Positions 5,532-13,232 of a stretch of DNA of 23,669 nucleotides are shown piece by piece. The position numbers were made by a program, and so were the translations under genes. Position 1 is the first letter of the stretch. Every line of letters starts with the position of its first letter. A model generated the notes under the pieces. It was not told the DNA's origin, ran no database searches, and saw nothing but the letters and a program-made list of their open reading frames with translations. The stretch is from a virus. The DNA is taken from positions 1-23,669 of the IMG/VR virus record IMGVR_UViG_3300030406_003234; one strand, given 5' to 3'.

Positions 5532-5818
5532 AAAAAATTACAAATTTGAAAGAGTTAGAAATATGGACGGATATACATTTCTTATCCTCTATAATTAAAA
5601 AGCAAATTGATAAAAAGAAAACAGACAACTTAATTAAAATGGCAGATGCTGTTACAAATTTAGCTTTTTACTTTCAAGAATATACTAACAACATACGATT
5701 ATATGAAAAAGCCTTATCAGAATATAAACTTGCCAAAAACAGAGCAATTGAAAGAGCAAGGAGATCAGAACAAGAAGCTGAAAAAATACAACGAAAAATT
5801 AACAGCCGTAGCTATTAG
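5528..5818 (+). CDS. Coiled-coil hypothetical protein (96 aa)
   Basis: The 96-residue protein is almost entirely helical and strongly charged. The C-terminal half (LYEKALSEYKLAKNRAIERA and following, about 58-92) is a predicted coiled coil rich in R, E, A and K. Its ATG overlaps the stop of the upstream small gene. The neighbouring exonuclease gene starts 27 bases downstream, so it may accompany the recombination functions. I do not recognise the family. Confidence 0.65.
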   Translation: MKKITNLKELEIWTDIHFLSSIIKKQIDKKKTDNLIKMADAVTNLAFYFQEYTNNIRLYEKALSEYKLAKNRAIERARRSEQEAEKIQRKINSRSY

Positions 5819-5867
5819 TTACTTAGGCATAATACTTACTTTATTATGGATCTTATTGGTTTACTAA
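5703..5867 (+). CDS. Possible overlapping small membrane ORF (54 aa)
   Basis: A second frame runs from an ATG at 5703 (or a TTG at 5748) through the end of the coiled-coil gene and the first 22 bases of the exonuclease gene, stopping at TAA 5865-5867. It ends in a hydrophobic segment, AVAISYLGIILTLLWILLVY, preceded by a lysine-rich stretch. This resembles an N-in single-pass membrane peptide. Overlap with two convincing genes and chance hydrophobicity in AT-rich DNA keep confidence low. Confidence 0.25.
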   Translation: MKKPYQNINLPKTEQLKEQGDQNKKLKKYNEKLTAVAISYLGIILTLLWILLVY

Positions 5868-6619
5868 ATGGCGAATATGTTAAAAGAAAAGAAACACTTG
5901 ATCAGATGCAAAATGATGACTATTATTATGGTTATTTAGGCAAAAACGCATTAAGTTCAAGTTCAATTAAATTATTATTAGATAGTCCTAAAAAATATAA
6001 ATATGTTACTGAATATGGTAACGAACAAACAAACGCACTTACAGCAGGACATCTATTTCACCAAGCTATATTAGAGCCACATAAATTTGCAGATAATATT
6101 TATGTTGATGTGCAAAGCAAAAACACTAAGGCTTATAAATTAGCTAAAGAAGAATATGGAGAAGTGTTTACAATTAAAGAGAAATATCAAGCAGAGAGGT
6201 TAGCTGATGCGTTCCTAAGAAACGAACACGCACTAAAATTAATAACAGATTGCCAATTTGAAGTACCTGCTATTGATTACGTATTTGGATATCCATTTAG
6301 AGGCAAGGCTGATGTATTAGGCAAAAATTATTTGGTTGATTTAAAAACTTGTAGCGACATCAAATCTTTTCCATTTCAAGCAAAAAAATATTATTACAAT
6401 GTGCAGGCATACATTTATTCTAAATTATTTAATATTAACTTTGATCAAATAAAATTTATAGCAATAGATAAAGGAAGTTTAGATATTGGTATTTATGATG
6501 TATCAGAACAATTTTATAAGCAAGGAGAATTATTAACAAAACAAGCAATAGACACTTACGAAAGTTTTTTTGTTGAACACGAAGAATTAGACAACTATTG
6601 TATAAAAGGAACTTTATGA
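5846..6619 (+). CDS. PD-(D/E)XK exonuclease (RecE/exodeoxyribonuclease VIII-like)
   Basis: The 257-residue protein fits the phage PDDEXK/RecE-type family (DUF3799-like). It has an N-terminal YYGYLGKNALSSSSIKLLLD stretch (27-46), the TAGHLFHQAILEP block with H69 (66-78), GKAD with D156, VDLKT with D165 and K167, and the QAYIYS helix with Q187. Together these form the metal-dependent nuclease site. Such enzymes resect dsDNA ends and feed ssDNA to an annealing protein for recombination-dependent replication. The ORF at 1006 is the candidate partner. Its stop overlaps the next start (ATGA). Confidence in nuclease family is high. Confidence 0.85.
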   Translation: MDLIGLLNGEYVKRKETLDQMQNDDYYYGYLGKNALSSSSIKLLLDSPKKYKYVTEYGNEQTNALTAGHLFHQAILEPHKFADNIYVDVQSKNTKAYKLAKEEYGEVFTIKEKYQAERLADAFLRNEHALKLITDCQFEVPAIDYVFGYPFRGKADVLGKNYLVDLKTCSDIKSFPFQAKKYYYNVQAYIYSKLFNINFDQIKFIAIDKGSLDIGIYDVSEQFYKQGELLTKQAIDTYESFFVEHEELDNYCIKGTL

Positions 6620-7029
6620 AAACACCGAAAGAATTTATAGAAGAATTACAAAAACAAACCAACATAGATATATTTCAACCAACGAGAAATACAGAAATAA
6701 TCCAATATCGTTGTTTATCCACATTTATATTACATAATTATTATAATATGAGGTTTATTGAAATAACTAATTTTTATAAACAAAACGGATTAAGTTTTGC
6801 CAACGCAAACATACTAAACAGTTATAAAAAATTTATAACCTATAAAAAAATTAATAATAAATTGGCACTTGATTATGATACTATATTAAAAAAATTAAAC
6901 AATAGTGTCCAACTTAAAAGGGCTATGTTGATTGAAGAAATAAAATACGCAACACCTAAAGAAATAAACGCATTTCAAGATGTATATGATAGGAAGTTGC
7001 TATCGAGTGTAAACAAAATCTTAAATTAA
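6616..7029 (+). CDS. Possible DnaA domain IV-like DNA-binding protein
   Basis: The ATG at 6616 overlaps the exonuclease TGA (ATGA), so I prefer it over an upstream TTG at 6598. The 137-residue protein contains IIQYRCLSTFILHNYYNMRF (28-47), then IEITNFYKQNGLSFANANIL and SYKKF. The spacing of arginine helix, 'm-x-x-x-x-I' helix, turn and 'vl-x-s-x-k-x' helix resembles the C-terminal origin-binding domain of DnaA. It would then be an origin- or operator-binding factor. The resemblance is by eye and the DHTT core is not clear, so this is tentative. It is the last gene before the first late promoter. Confidence 0.5.
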   Translation: MKTPKEFIEELQKQTNIDIFQPTRNTEIIQYRCLSTFILHNYYNMRFIEITNFYKQNGLSFANANILNSYKKFITYKKINNKLALDYDTILKKLNNSVQLKRAMLIEEIKYATPKEINAFQDVYDRKLLSSVNKILN

Positions 7030-7030
7030 T

Positions 7031-7037
7031 CGTTATA
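7031..7037 (+). promoter_or_regulatory. Late promoter motif, copy 1
   Basis: CGTTATA followed by exactly five bases (TTAAT) and the ATG at 7043. The same arrangement occurs at 10425, 17257, 18577 and 20880. A CAAA lies 17 bases upstream (7014). If CGTTATA is a -10 element, transcription would begin at or next to the A of the ATG. Confidence 0.65.
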
Positions 7038-7042
7038 TTAAT

Positions 7043-7576
7043 ATGAAACCTAATAAAATAAATATCAGTGATTTAAAAGAAAATCCAAACAATCCAAGAT
7101 ATATTAAAGGATATAAATTTGAAAAATTGGTAAAAAGTATTAAGGAGTTTCCTGAAATGCTAAAACTTAGACCAATTGTTGTTGATGAAAATAATGTTAT
7201 ACTTGGTGGTAATATGCGATACAAAGCATCCGTAGAGGCAGGTTTAAAAACAGTTTATGTAATACAGGCAGATGATTTTACTGAGCAACAAAAAAAGGAA
7301 TTTATAATAAAAGATAATAGCAACTTTGGTGAGTGGGATTGGGATTTACTTGCAAACGAATGGAATAATGATGAGTTAAAAGAATGGGGGTTAGATGTCG
7401 TTAGCTTAGAGGAAAATTTTGATAATGAAGAAATGTTTGAAAGTAATGACACAGATACGAAAGATGAGGTAATAATTAATTTAAAAATGCCATATTACCA
7501 ATATGAAGAAATTGATCAAGAGTTCCAAAGTTTTATTAAAAAATATCCTAATATAGTATGCAGAATCCAAAACTAA
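7043..7576 (+). CDS. ParB/sulfiredoxin-fold domain protein
   Basis: The 177-residue protein has the ParB N-terminal domain: INISDLKENPNNPRYIK (6-22), LRPIVVDENNVILGGNMRYK (42-61) with the GG-x-x-R motif, then KDNSNFGEWDWDLLANEW (90-107). In phages this domain often forms the N-terminus of DNA methyltransferases or stands alone near the terminase; its nucleotide-binding pocket can serve as a nuclease or switch. Here it stands alone with no methyltransferase domain. It is led by late motif copy 1 and overlaps the glycosyltransferase by 19 bases. A role in DNA handling before packaging is an inference. Confidence 0.8.
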   Translation: MKPNKINISDLKENPNNPRYIKGYKFEKLVKSIKEFPEMLKLRPIVVDENNVILGGNMRYKASVEAGLKTVYVIQADDFTEQQKKEFIIKDNSNFGEWDWDLLANEWNNDELKEWGLDVVSLEENFDNEEMFESNDTDTKDEVIINLKMPYYQYEEIDQEFQSFIKKYPNIVCRIQN

Positions 7577-8907
7577 ATGTGTTAATTTATCCAATGTTGT
7601 CGGTTGATCACCTCAACGCAGATAGCAACTATATCATTATCAAGCAATTATGCAACGAATTATTAAAAACAAAACGATATAATTTTTTTCTAATAATTGA
7701 CAAGGATAGAAACTATGTAAAAGATGATCTAAACTCATTGGTAAAAATAATTAAGATACCATTACCAAAATCAAAAAAACATCAAGTAATACATTTTAAC
7801 AGCAATTTATTTAGAGAGTTATTTAAAAAATATGCCTTTGATTTAGTATGGAATAATGTAGTTGAACAAGGACATCATTTTAGATACTTTCAAGACACTT
7901 TATTAGATAGCCAACGAACTAAGGTGATTAATTATCATCATTACGTAATACATAGAAGTTTAGAGAACCTCACAAACTATTTACCTTGCAAACATATTTT
8001 ATATGATCAACTTGTTGGTAGTTTAGGTGCAGATTTAAATTATTTCCATACGCAATATTGTTATAATATGTTAGAGGAAGAAGCTAAGGATATTCTTTCT
8101 GATCAGAGTTTAGAATTACTAAAATCAAAAAGTTGTATTGAATTAGGTGGATATGCAAACAAAATACCAAGCGAAAACAAATACGATAAATTTACATTTA
8201 TATATAATCATAGATTAGATGGTTATAAAAATTGGCAAATAACATTTAACCAATTTGATAAATTATATGATGAGGGTTTAGATTTTCAAGTGATATTAAC
8301 AGCAGGAGATAAAGACAACATCAATACTATTAACCAAAAACCATATACAATAGTAAAATCATTTACTAAACACCAAGATTACATAAAGGAATTATCCAAA
8401 TGCCACGCAAACACCATAAACAGCACACACGAAACATATTGCATTAGTATTGCTGAAAGTATTATGAATGGTCAAGTTGTTGTGTTGCCTAATAGGTGTA
8501 CTTTTCCTGAATTAGTAGGCGCAGATGATAAGTATTTATTCAACAACACAGAGGAACAATACGAAATGCTTAAAGAAATCATTTTAAACAACATACGACA
8601 AAAACAATATAAAACACACAAACAACTAAAACTAACCAACCACGTTAACAATATACATAACCTATTCAGTGAATTAGCAAAACCTGATAAAACAGATATA
8701 TTTGATCGAATTAAAAAACAAATAACAAAAGATAAAATAAAAGCATATTTATCAAAAAGAAACGAAGTTACATTACAAGAGTTTAGATCTTATATATTTA
8801 GTTTAGGATATGCTTCACAAAGTTTTCCTAATATTAAAATAAAATATATTCTTAATGAGTTTGGTTACGATTACAACATAAATAAAGATAAATACATATA
8901 TGGGTAA
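7558..8907 (+). CDS. GT-B glycosyltransferase with extra C-terminal domain
   Basis: The protein has 449 residues. The first ~375 fit a GT4-like GT-B fold: an N-terminal NVLIYPMLS strand, the FIYNHRLDGYKNW donor-domain entry (214-226), VILTAG (245-250), and the E-x7-E motif in HETYCISIAES (E292, E300) followed by VVVLPNRCTFPELVG (307-321). Residues ~385-449 form a separate basic helical region resembling a winged-helix. The gene lies between a ParB-like gene and the terminase. Plausible targets are modified phage DNA bases or a virion surface; no hydroxymethylase or base-modifying gene is visible. Fold confident, substrate unknown. Confidence 0.78.
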   Translation: MQNPKLNVLIYPMLSVDHLNADSNYIIIKQLCNELLKTKRYNFFLIIDKDRNYVKDDLNSLVKIIKIPLPKSKKHQVIHFNSNLFRELFKKYAFDLVWNNVVEQGHHFRYFQDTLLDSQRTKVINYHHYVIHRSLENLTNYLPCKHILYDQLVGSLGADLNYFHTQYCYNMLEEEAKDILSDQSLELLKSKSCIELGGYANKIPSENKYDKFTFIYNHRLDGYKNWQITFNQFDKLYDEGLDFQVILTAGDKDNINTINQKPYTIVKSFTKHQDYIKELSKCHANTINSTHETYCISIAESIMNGQVVVLPNRCTFPELVGADDKYLFNNTEEQYEMLKEIILNNIRQKQYKTHKQLKLTNHVNNIHNLFSELAKPDKTDIFDRIKKQITKDKIKAYLSKRNEVTLQEFRSYIFSLGYASQSFPNIKIKYILNEFGYDYNINKDKYIYG

Positions 8908-9268
8908 ATCAGACAAAATCCGACACACTAAGAACAATTTGATCAACGCATTAGAAAAATCAATGGGTGTGGTTACTACTGCTTGTAAAAAGGTAGGAAT
9001 ACATAGATCAACCTTTTATGAATATTACAACAATGATGAGGAGTTCAGACAAAGTGTAGATGATATTGGTAATGTTGCTCTTGATTTTACTGAAAGTAAG
9101 ATGTTTGAACAAATACAGGAAGGTAACACACAATTAATTAAATTTTATTTATCAACGAGAGGGAAAAAACGAGGTTATGTTGAAAGACAAGAAATTACAG
9201 GTGCAGATGGTATGCCTACAAATTTTCAAATAGAAATAATTGACAACATTAAAGATACAGACGAATAA
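8900..9268 (+). CDS. terS: Terminase small subunit
   Basis: The 122-residue protein has an N-terminal helix-turn-helix (NLINALEKSMGVVTTACKKV at 13-32, then GIHRSTFYEYYNND at 33-46). A helical oligomerisation part and an RGYVERQEITGADG segment (91-105) typical of phage TerS proteins follow. It should recognise the packaging start on phage DNA and deliver it to the large subunit. It overlaps the preceding gene by 8 bases and the large-terminase gene by 29 bases. Family confident from domain plan plus position. Confidence 0.88.
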   Translation: MGKSDKIRHTKNNLINALEKSMGVVTTACKKVGIHRSTFYEYYNNDEEFRQSVDDIGNVALDFTESKMFEQIQEGNTQLIKFYLSTRGKKRGYVERQEITGADGMPTNFQIEIIDNIKDTDE

Positions 9269-10403
9269 AGTTTTTAAACACCTTGTAGCAAGTGAGAAAA
9301 AAATTATTGTTGAACAAGGCGGAACGAGATCAGGAAAAACTTATAATATCCTTTTATGGATAATCTTTCACTATTGCACACAAAATCACGATAAAATAGT
9401 TACTATTTGCAGAAAAACCTTTCCAAGTTTAAGGGGTTCTGTAATGAGAGATTTTTTACAGATACTTAAACAATTTGAAATATATAAAGAAGAAGAACAT
9501 AATAAATCAAGTTCAGAATATAGGTTATATGGCAATTTAGTAGAGTTTATTAGTTTAGATATGCCACAAAAAGTTAGAGGGCGTAAAAGGAATCTTTTGT
9601 TTATCAATGAGGCTAACGAACTTAATTTTGAAGATTGGCAACAATTAATCTTCAGAACAAATGAAAAAATTGTTATTGACTACAATCCATCAGAAGAATA
9701 TCATTGGATATACGACAAAGTAATACCAAGAGAAGATTGTGAGTTTTACCGTACCACTTATTTAGACAATCCTTTTTTAGAGCAAACAATAAAAGAGGAG
9801 ATCGAGAGGCTAAAAGATACCGATGAGCAATATTGGCAAATATACGGTTTAGGATTAAAAGGCATAAGTAAAGCAACCATATTTAAATATTACGAATGCA
9901 ATCATATACCTGATCAAGCTAAATTTGTTGCTTATGGTGTTGATGCAGGATATACCAACGATCCAAGTACATTAGTAAGTGTTTATATTGATAATTATAA
10001 TTTATATATAAAAGAGCATCTATACAGAACTATGATGACAACCTTAGATATCCATAATACCTTTTTAAATGTTGGTATAAATAAAAATCAAGTGTATATT
10101 GATAGCGCAGAACCAAGATTAATTGATGAGTTAAGGAGAATGGGTTGGAATGTAAGAGGTAGTTTAAAAGGCAGGGATTCAGTTAATGCAGGTATAGATT
10201 TATTAAAACGTTATAAGATATTTATAACAAACGATAGTAAAAACGCAATACAAGAATTTAGAAACTATAAATGGAAAGAGGACAAAACAGGCAAACTAAC
10301 CAACACGCCTGAAGATAAAAACAACCATATTATAGATGCTGTAAGATATGCAACATATAGTATATTATCAAGACCAAACTTTGGTAAATACGTTATTAGT
10401 TAA
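9240..10403 (+). CDS. terL: Terminase large subunit
   Basis: The 387-residue packaging motor has an N-terminal ATPase with Walker A GGTRSGKT (27-34), Walker B LLFINEAN (119-126) and the coupling segment IDYNPS (146-151). The C-terminal RNase H-fold nuclease shows its acidic residues in GVDAGY (D235), YIDSAEP (D288) and IIDAVRY (D366). It resembles the PBSX XtmB-type group. It cuts concatemeric DNA and pumps it into the prohead. The start is uncertain: a TTG at 9240 inside terS is the only reasonable start codon before the conserved VFKHLVASEKKIIVEQGG region. Very confident call. Confidence 0.95.
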   Translation: MTTLKIQTNKVFKHLVASEKKIIVEQGGTRSGKTYNILLWIIFHYCTQNHDKIVTICRKTFPSLRGSVMRDFLQILKQFEIYKEEEHNKSSSEYRLYGNLVEFISLDMPQKVRGRKRNLLFINEANELNFEDWQQLIFRTNEKIVIDYNPSEEYHWIYDKVIPREDCEFYRTTYLDNPFLEQTIKEEIERLKDTDEQYWQIYGLGLKGISKATIFKYYECNHIPDQAKFVAYGVDAGYTNDPSTLVSVYIDNYNLYIKEHLYRTMMTTLDIHNTFLNVGINKNQVYIDSAEPRLIDELRRMGWNVRGSLKGRDSVNAGIDLLKRYKIFITNDSKNAIQEFRNYKWKEDKTGKLTNTPEDKNNHIIDAVRYATYSILSRPNFGKYVIS

Positions 10404-10424
10404 TTTTAAAAACTTTTTTTTTTA

Positions 10425-10431
10425 CGTTATA
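10425..10431 (+). promoter_or_regulatory. Late promoter motif, copy 2
   Basis: CGTTATA, then TAAGT and the ATG at 10437. It sits in the short gap after terL and leads the tail module. A T-rich tract precedes it; the upstream CAAA seen at other copies is absent here. Confidence 0.65.
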
Positions 10432-10436
10432 TAAGT

Positions 10437-11087
10437 ATGAAAGTTGAAGTATATATACCTGATACATTGAGCGAAATAACTTTAGATAAATATCAAAGGT
10501 ATCTAAAGATACAAGACAAGGAGAAAGACGAGAACTTTTTAGCGATCAAGATGATAGAAATATTTTGTGGTTTAAGAGGTGATGTTATAATGAAACTTAA
10601 AGCAACAAGCATTAAAGATATTACTCAAATATTATCTGAAATGTTCAATGATAAACCACAACTTGTAAGACAATTTACAATGAAAGGAAAAACTTATGGT
10701 TTTATACCTAAGTTAGAGGATATGAGTTTTGGTGAATATGTTGATCTTGATACATATATTGGTGATTTTGACAATATACATAGAGCTATGGCTGTTTTAT
10801 ATAGACCAATTAAACACAAATCAGGAGAACAATATACGATAGAGGAATATACAGGAGAACATTCTGATCAGATGAAAGATATGCCAATGGATGCTGTATT
10901 AAGTTCCATACTTTTTTTTTATCATTTAGGAATGGACTTATCGACAGTTATGATGAGCTCTTTGGAGGAGGATCAGGAAACGAATTTAGTGCAGTATCTC
11001 AATTCTCTAAACGATGGGGTTGGTACCAATCAATTTTCGAACTCGCTCAAGGAGATGTTACAAGATTTGAAGATATCACTAAATTAA
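10437..11087 (+). CDS. Tail assembly chaperone, short (0-frame) form
   Basis: The 216-residue protein begins VEVYIPDTLSEITLDKYQRY (3-22) and continues with helical and strand parts (YGFIPKLEDMSFGEYVDLDT, 87-106). It lies between the terminase and other tail genes. Near codon 159-161 (L-F-F) the frame crosses a T9 run at 10912-10920. In the -1 frame an ORF continues to 11176 although it has no start of its own. This is the classic arrangement of phage tail chaperones (lambda G/GT type), which guide tail-tube protein onto the tape measure. Function is inferred from this arrangement and place. Confidence 0.7.
   Translation: MKVEVYIPDTLSEITLDKYQRYLKIQDKEKDENFLAIKMIEIFCGLRGDVIMKLKATSIKDITQILSEMFNDKPQLVRQFTMKGKTYGFIPKLEDMSFGEYVDLDTYIGDFDNIHRAMAVLYRPIKHKSGEQYTIEEYTGEHSDQMKDMPMDAVLSSILFFYHLGMDLSTVMMSSLEEDQETNLVQYLNSLNDGVGTNQFSNSLKEMLQDLKISLN
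10912..10920 (+). promoter_or_regulatory. Programmed -1 frameshift slippery site (T9)
   Basis: In the 0 frame the codons are CTT TTT TTT TAT, so the heptamer T TTT TTT allows both tRNAs to re-pair after a one-base backward slip. The -1 frame is open from about 10866 to 11173. A sequencing error in the T run is the main alternative. Confidence 0.68.
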
Positions 11088-11176
11088 ACGTACATACTTG
11101 TTTATATGCTTTAAGTTTTATGAAAGACAAAGCGCAAGTAGAATCTAAAAATATAAAAAATAAATTTAATAAATAA
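10919..11176 (+). CDS. Tail assembly chaperone -1 frameshift extension
   Basis: This is an 85-codon -1 frame extension read after slippage at 10912-10920, ending at TAA 11174-11176. It has no ATG, GTG or TTG between the upstream -1 frame stop (near 10864) and the conserved core, so it is expected only as a fusion of about 246 residues with the 0-frame protein. The translation is convincing coding sequence: FGGGSGNEFSAVSQFSKRWG, then WYQSIFELAQGDVTRFEDIT and KLNVHTCLYALSF. It resembles small tail proteins next to terminase/tape-measure genes. The 0-frame tail it replaces is also gene-like, so both products are probably made. Confidence 0.68.
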   Translation, partial: LSFRNGLIDSYDELFGGGSGNEFSAVSQFSKRWGWYQSIFELAQGDVTRFEDITKLNVHTCLYALSFMKDKAQVESKNIKNKFNK

Positions 11177-11295
11177 TGGAATTTATAAAACACTTTTTTG
11201 GTTTATGTGGTGAAGCACATTTAAATATTTACTCTGTAATTTTTATAATTATGTTAATATTAGCTATTAAATATAAATTAAGAACTAATGAGTAA
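11176..11295 (+). CDS. Small membrane protein (39 aa)
   Basis: The ATG at 11176 overlaps the stop of the frameshift ORF and the TAA is at 11293-11295. The product starts MEFIKHFFGLCGEAHLNIYS, then has a hydrophobic helix VIFIIMLILAI (21-31) and a basic end. The 'GLCGEAH' signature plus one membrane segment recurs in small proteins of Bacteroidota phages as I recall them. Role unknown. It overlaps the next gene by 8 bases. Confidence 0.6.
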   Translation: MEFIKHFFGLCGEAHLNIYSVIFIIMLILAIKYKLRTNE

Positions 11296-11761
11296 TCAAG
11301 GAGTAAGAGGCTATTACCAAATCACCGAAACCATAAAAACAAACTTATTAGCTGATGAGAATGTTAATACGGTAACAACAGGAGATATATTTGACATTGA
11401 TTTATCTAAACAAACAATATTCCCTCTCAGCCATATAATTATCAATTCGGTAACAATACAGGAACAAATATTAAATTTTAATATTACTGTTATGTCAATG
11501 GATATAGTTGATCAAAGCAAAGATGCGACTACAGATATATTCAGAGGCAACGACAACGAACAAGATATACTGAATACACAACTTGCAGTTGCTAATAAAT
11601 TAATAGGTTTATTAAGCAAAGGAGATTTATATAAGAATAAATACCAATTAGATGGTGATGCCTCTTGTGAGTTTTTCTATGAAAGGTTTGAAAATCAAAT
11701 GGCAGGAGTTGCTTGTACGTTTAATGTATTAATAGCAAATGATATAAACGTATGCAATTAA
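11288..11761 (+). CDS. Tail terminator/completion-like protein
   Basis: The 157-residue protein begins with VRGYYQITETIKTNLLADEN (6-25), and strands with FNITVMSMDIVDQS (63-76) follow. The middle has NDNEQDILNTQLAVANKLIG (87-106). The alpha/beta pattern and the place just after the tail chaperone and before an HK97 gp10-like gene match tail terminator or head-tail joining proteins. No catalytic motif. I infer a structural role at the upper end of the tail. Confidence 0.55.
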   Translation: MSNQGVRGYYQITETIKTNLLADENVNTVTTGDIFDIDLSKQTIFPLSHIIINSVTIQEQILNFNITVMSMDIVDQSKDATTDIFRGNDNEQDILNTQLAVANKLIGLLSKGDLYKNKYQLDGDASCEFFYERFENQMAGVACTFNVLIANDINVCN

Positions 11762-12303
11762 GAGAAACGAAAGAAATATTAAACAAATTTGGAAGATACG
11801 TTGTTCAACAAGGTAGAAGTATTTTATCAAAGGATAAGAAAAAAGGTAATATATATAAACAATTTGACTATGTTCCATTTCAAGCTGATGGTTTTATTGG
11901 TGTTAAATTTGTTTTACCTGATTACGCTAAGTTTGTTGATCAAGGTGTAAAAGGTAAAGATCCAAGCAAAGTATCACCTAATGCGAAAATAACAGGACAA
12001 CAAGCACCAAACAGTCCATTTAGGTTTGGCACAGGTACAATGAGAGGATCATTTGACAAATTTGCTAAAAGAATGTCTTTGTTTGCAAAAGAAAGAAATA
12101 TAAGATTTAGGCAAGGTAAAACAGGTAAATTTGCTAAAGGTGGATATAATAGTATGGGATATGTTATAGCAAAGAATATTTATTATAGAGGTTTAAAACC
12201 TACTATGTTTTTTACCAAGCCATTTAATAAGGCTTATGAAAATTTACCACCTGAAATACAAAAGGCATTTGTAACTGATTTTGAAAAAATAATAATTGAC
12301 TAA
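11752..12303 (+). CDS. HK97 gp10-like tail completion protein
   Basis: The 183-residue protein is basic. Key blocks are GVKFVLPDYAKFVDQGVKGK (54-73), a PFRFGTGTMRG segment, and the late IYYRGLKPTMFFTKPFNKAY (147-166). 'YAkfvdqG-GTR/K' followed by 'I-y-rGl-p--ff--pf' is the pattern of the HK97 gp10-like head-tail/neck family in flavobacterial phages. It overlaps the genes on both sides by a few bases. Structural role confident from pattern and context, exact position in the virion inferred. Confidence 0.65.
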   Translation: MQLRETKEILNKFGRYVVQQGRSILSKDKKKGNIYKQFDYVPFQADGFIGVKFVLPDYAKFVDQGVKGKDPSKVSPNAKITGQQAPNSPFRFGTGTMRGSFDKFAKRMSLFAKERNIRFRQGKTGKFAKGGYNSMGYVIAKNIYYRGLKPTMFFTKPFNKAYENLPPEIQKAFVTDFEKIIID

Positions 12304-13232
12304 TGGCAAATATATTACTTAGAAGTCCATATTTTGTAACGGTAACTACCGCATCACATTTATCTGCTCAAATGGCACTAACCATAGATGGTACTTTACG
12401 TTATACAATACTTAAAAACGCTGTAAGCAATAGAACAGTATTTGAAATAGCTACATTGTGTAAAGATTACTTTGTTGCCAATTATAACAACTTAGATACC
12501 GTATCTATATCTTATGTGATCACCACTTATACAGCAATAGATGGTGGTGGTACAGCGACAGCACAAAGTGCAGTAACACATACAGGTTATTATGGATATT
12601 CAGAGTTTTGGGACGGTGTTAATCAAGATTTTGATCCTGATGATTACGAACTAACTAACACAGGTGATACACAAATAATTTATTTACCTGAAAACAGAGC
12701 AGGATTTGCTTGGGATATGAACTCAGGTACAGCAACAAAAGCAACTATAAGCACATCAGCAACAAGCGTAGCGGCAACATCAGGTAATTATACTTGGACC
12801 ATAGAAAGAGTTTGTAGTGCAAAATATAGTCCAATACAAATGCGATTTATAAATAAGAATGGCGTACCACAAGATCAGTATTTCTTTTTAAAGTCAGTAG
12901 AAAACGTAAACACAAGAAGCGAAACATTTAAACGCAATATATTTACTTATTCCTCATCTAATTACGATGTTAAATCACATCAAACACAAACATTTAATAA
13001 AACAGGTAAAAAACGTTTTACATTAAATACCGATTATATAGCAGAGGCTTATAACGCAGTAATAGAAGATATTATGTTAAGCGAGTATGTATGGATATAT
13101 TATGATTCTAAATGGCATCCTGTTACAGTAACGACAAGCGCATTACAAAAGAAAACATCACTTAACGACAAACTAATACAATATACATTAGAGGTAGAAG
13201 ATGCTAACGATATTATCAATAATATAGTATGA
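12303..13232 (+). CDS. Tail structural protein (309 aa)
   Basis: The protein is beta-rich and threonine/serine-rich, starting MANILLRSPYFVTVTTASHL (1-20). It has repeated strand motifs, tyrosine-rich stretches (TYTAIDGGGTATAQSAVTHT region) and a C-terminal part ending QYTLEVEDANDIINNIV. Such composition is typical of tail or baseplate proteins. It lies between the gp10-like gene and a 694-residue tail protein and overlaps both by 1-4 bases. No specific family recognised; a tail-tip or tail-sheath-like role is inferred from context. An internal CGTTATA (12399) has no start codon nearby. Confidence 0.6.
   Translation: MANILLRSPYFVTVTTASHLSAQMALTIDGTLRYTILKNAVSNRTVFEIATLCKDYFVANYNNLDTVSISYVITTYTAIDGGGTATAQSAVTHTGYYGYSEFWDGVNQDFDPDDYELTNTGDTQIIYLPENRAGFAWDMNSGTATKATISTSATSVAATSGNYTWTIERVCSAKYSPIQMRFINKNGVPQDQYFFLKSVENVNTRSETFKRNIFTYSSSNYDVKSHQTQTFNKTGKKRFTLNTDYIAEAYNAVIEDIMLSEYVWIYYDSKWHPVTVTTSALQKKTSLNDKLIQYTLEVEDANDIINNIV

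Noticed and set aside
6598-6615. Upstream TTG start for the 6616 gene
   Set aside because: The ATG at 6616 overlaps the previous stop as ATGA, the usual coupling in this genome.
7043-7576. DNA methyltransferase as partner of the CTAG nuclease
   Set aside because: ParB-like domains often precede methyltransferases, but this protein has no SAM-binding or DPPY-type motif and ends after the ParB region.
12399-12405. Sixth CGTTATA
   Set aside because: It lies inside the 12303 tail gene in the coding frame and has no ATG five bases downstream.
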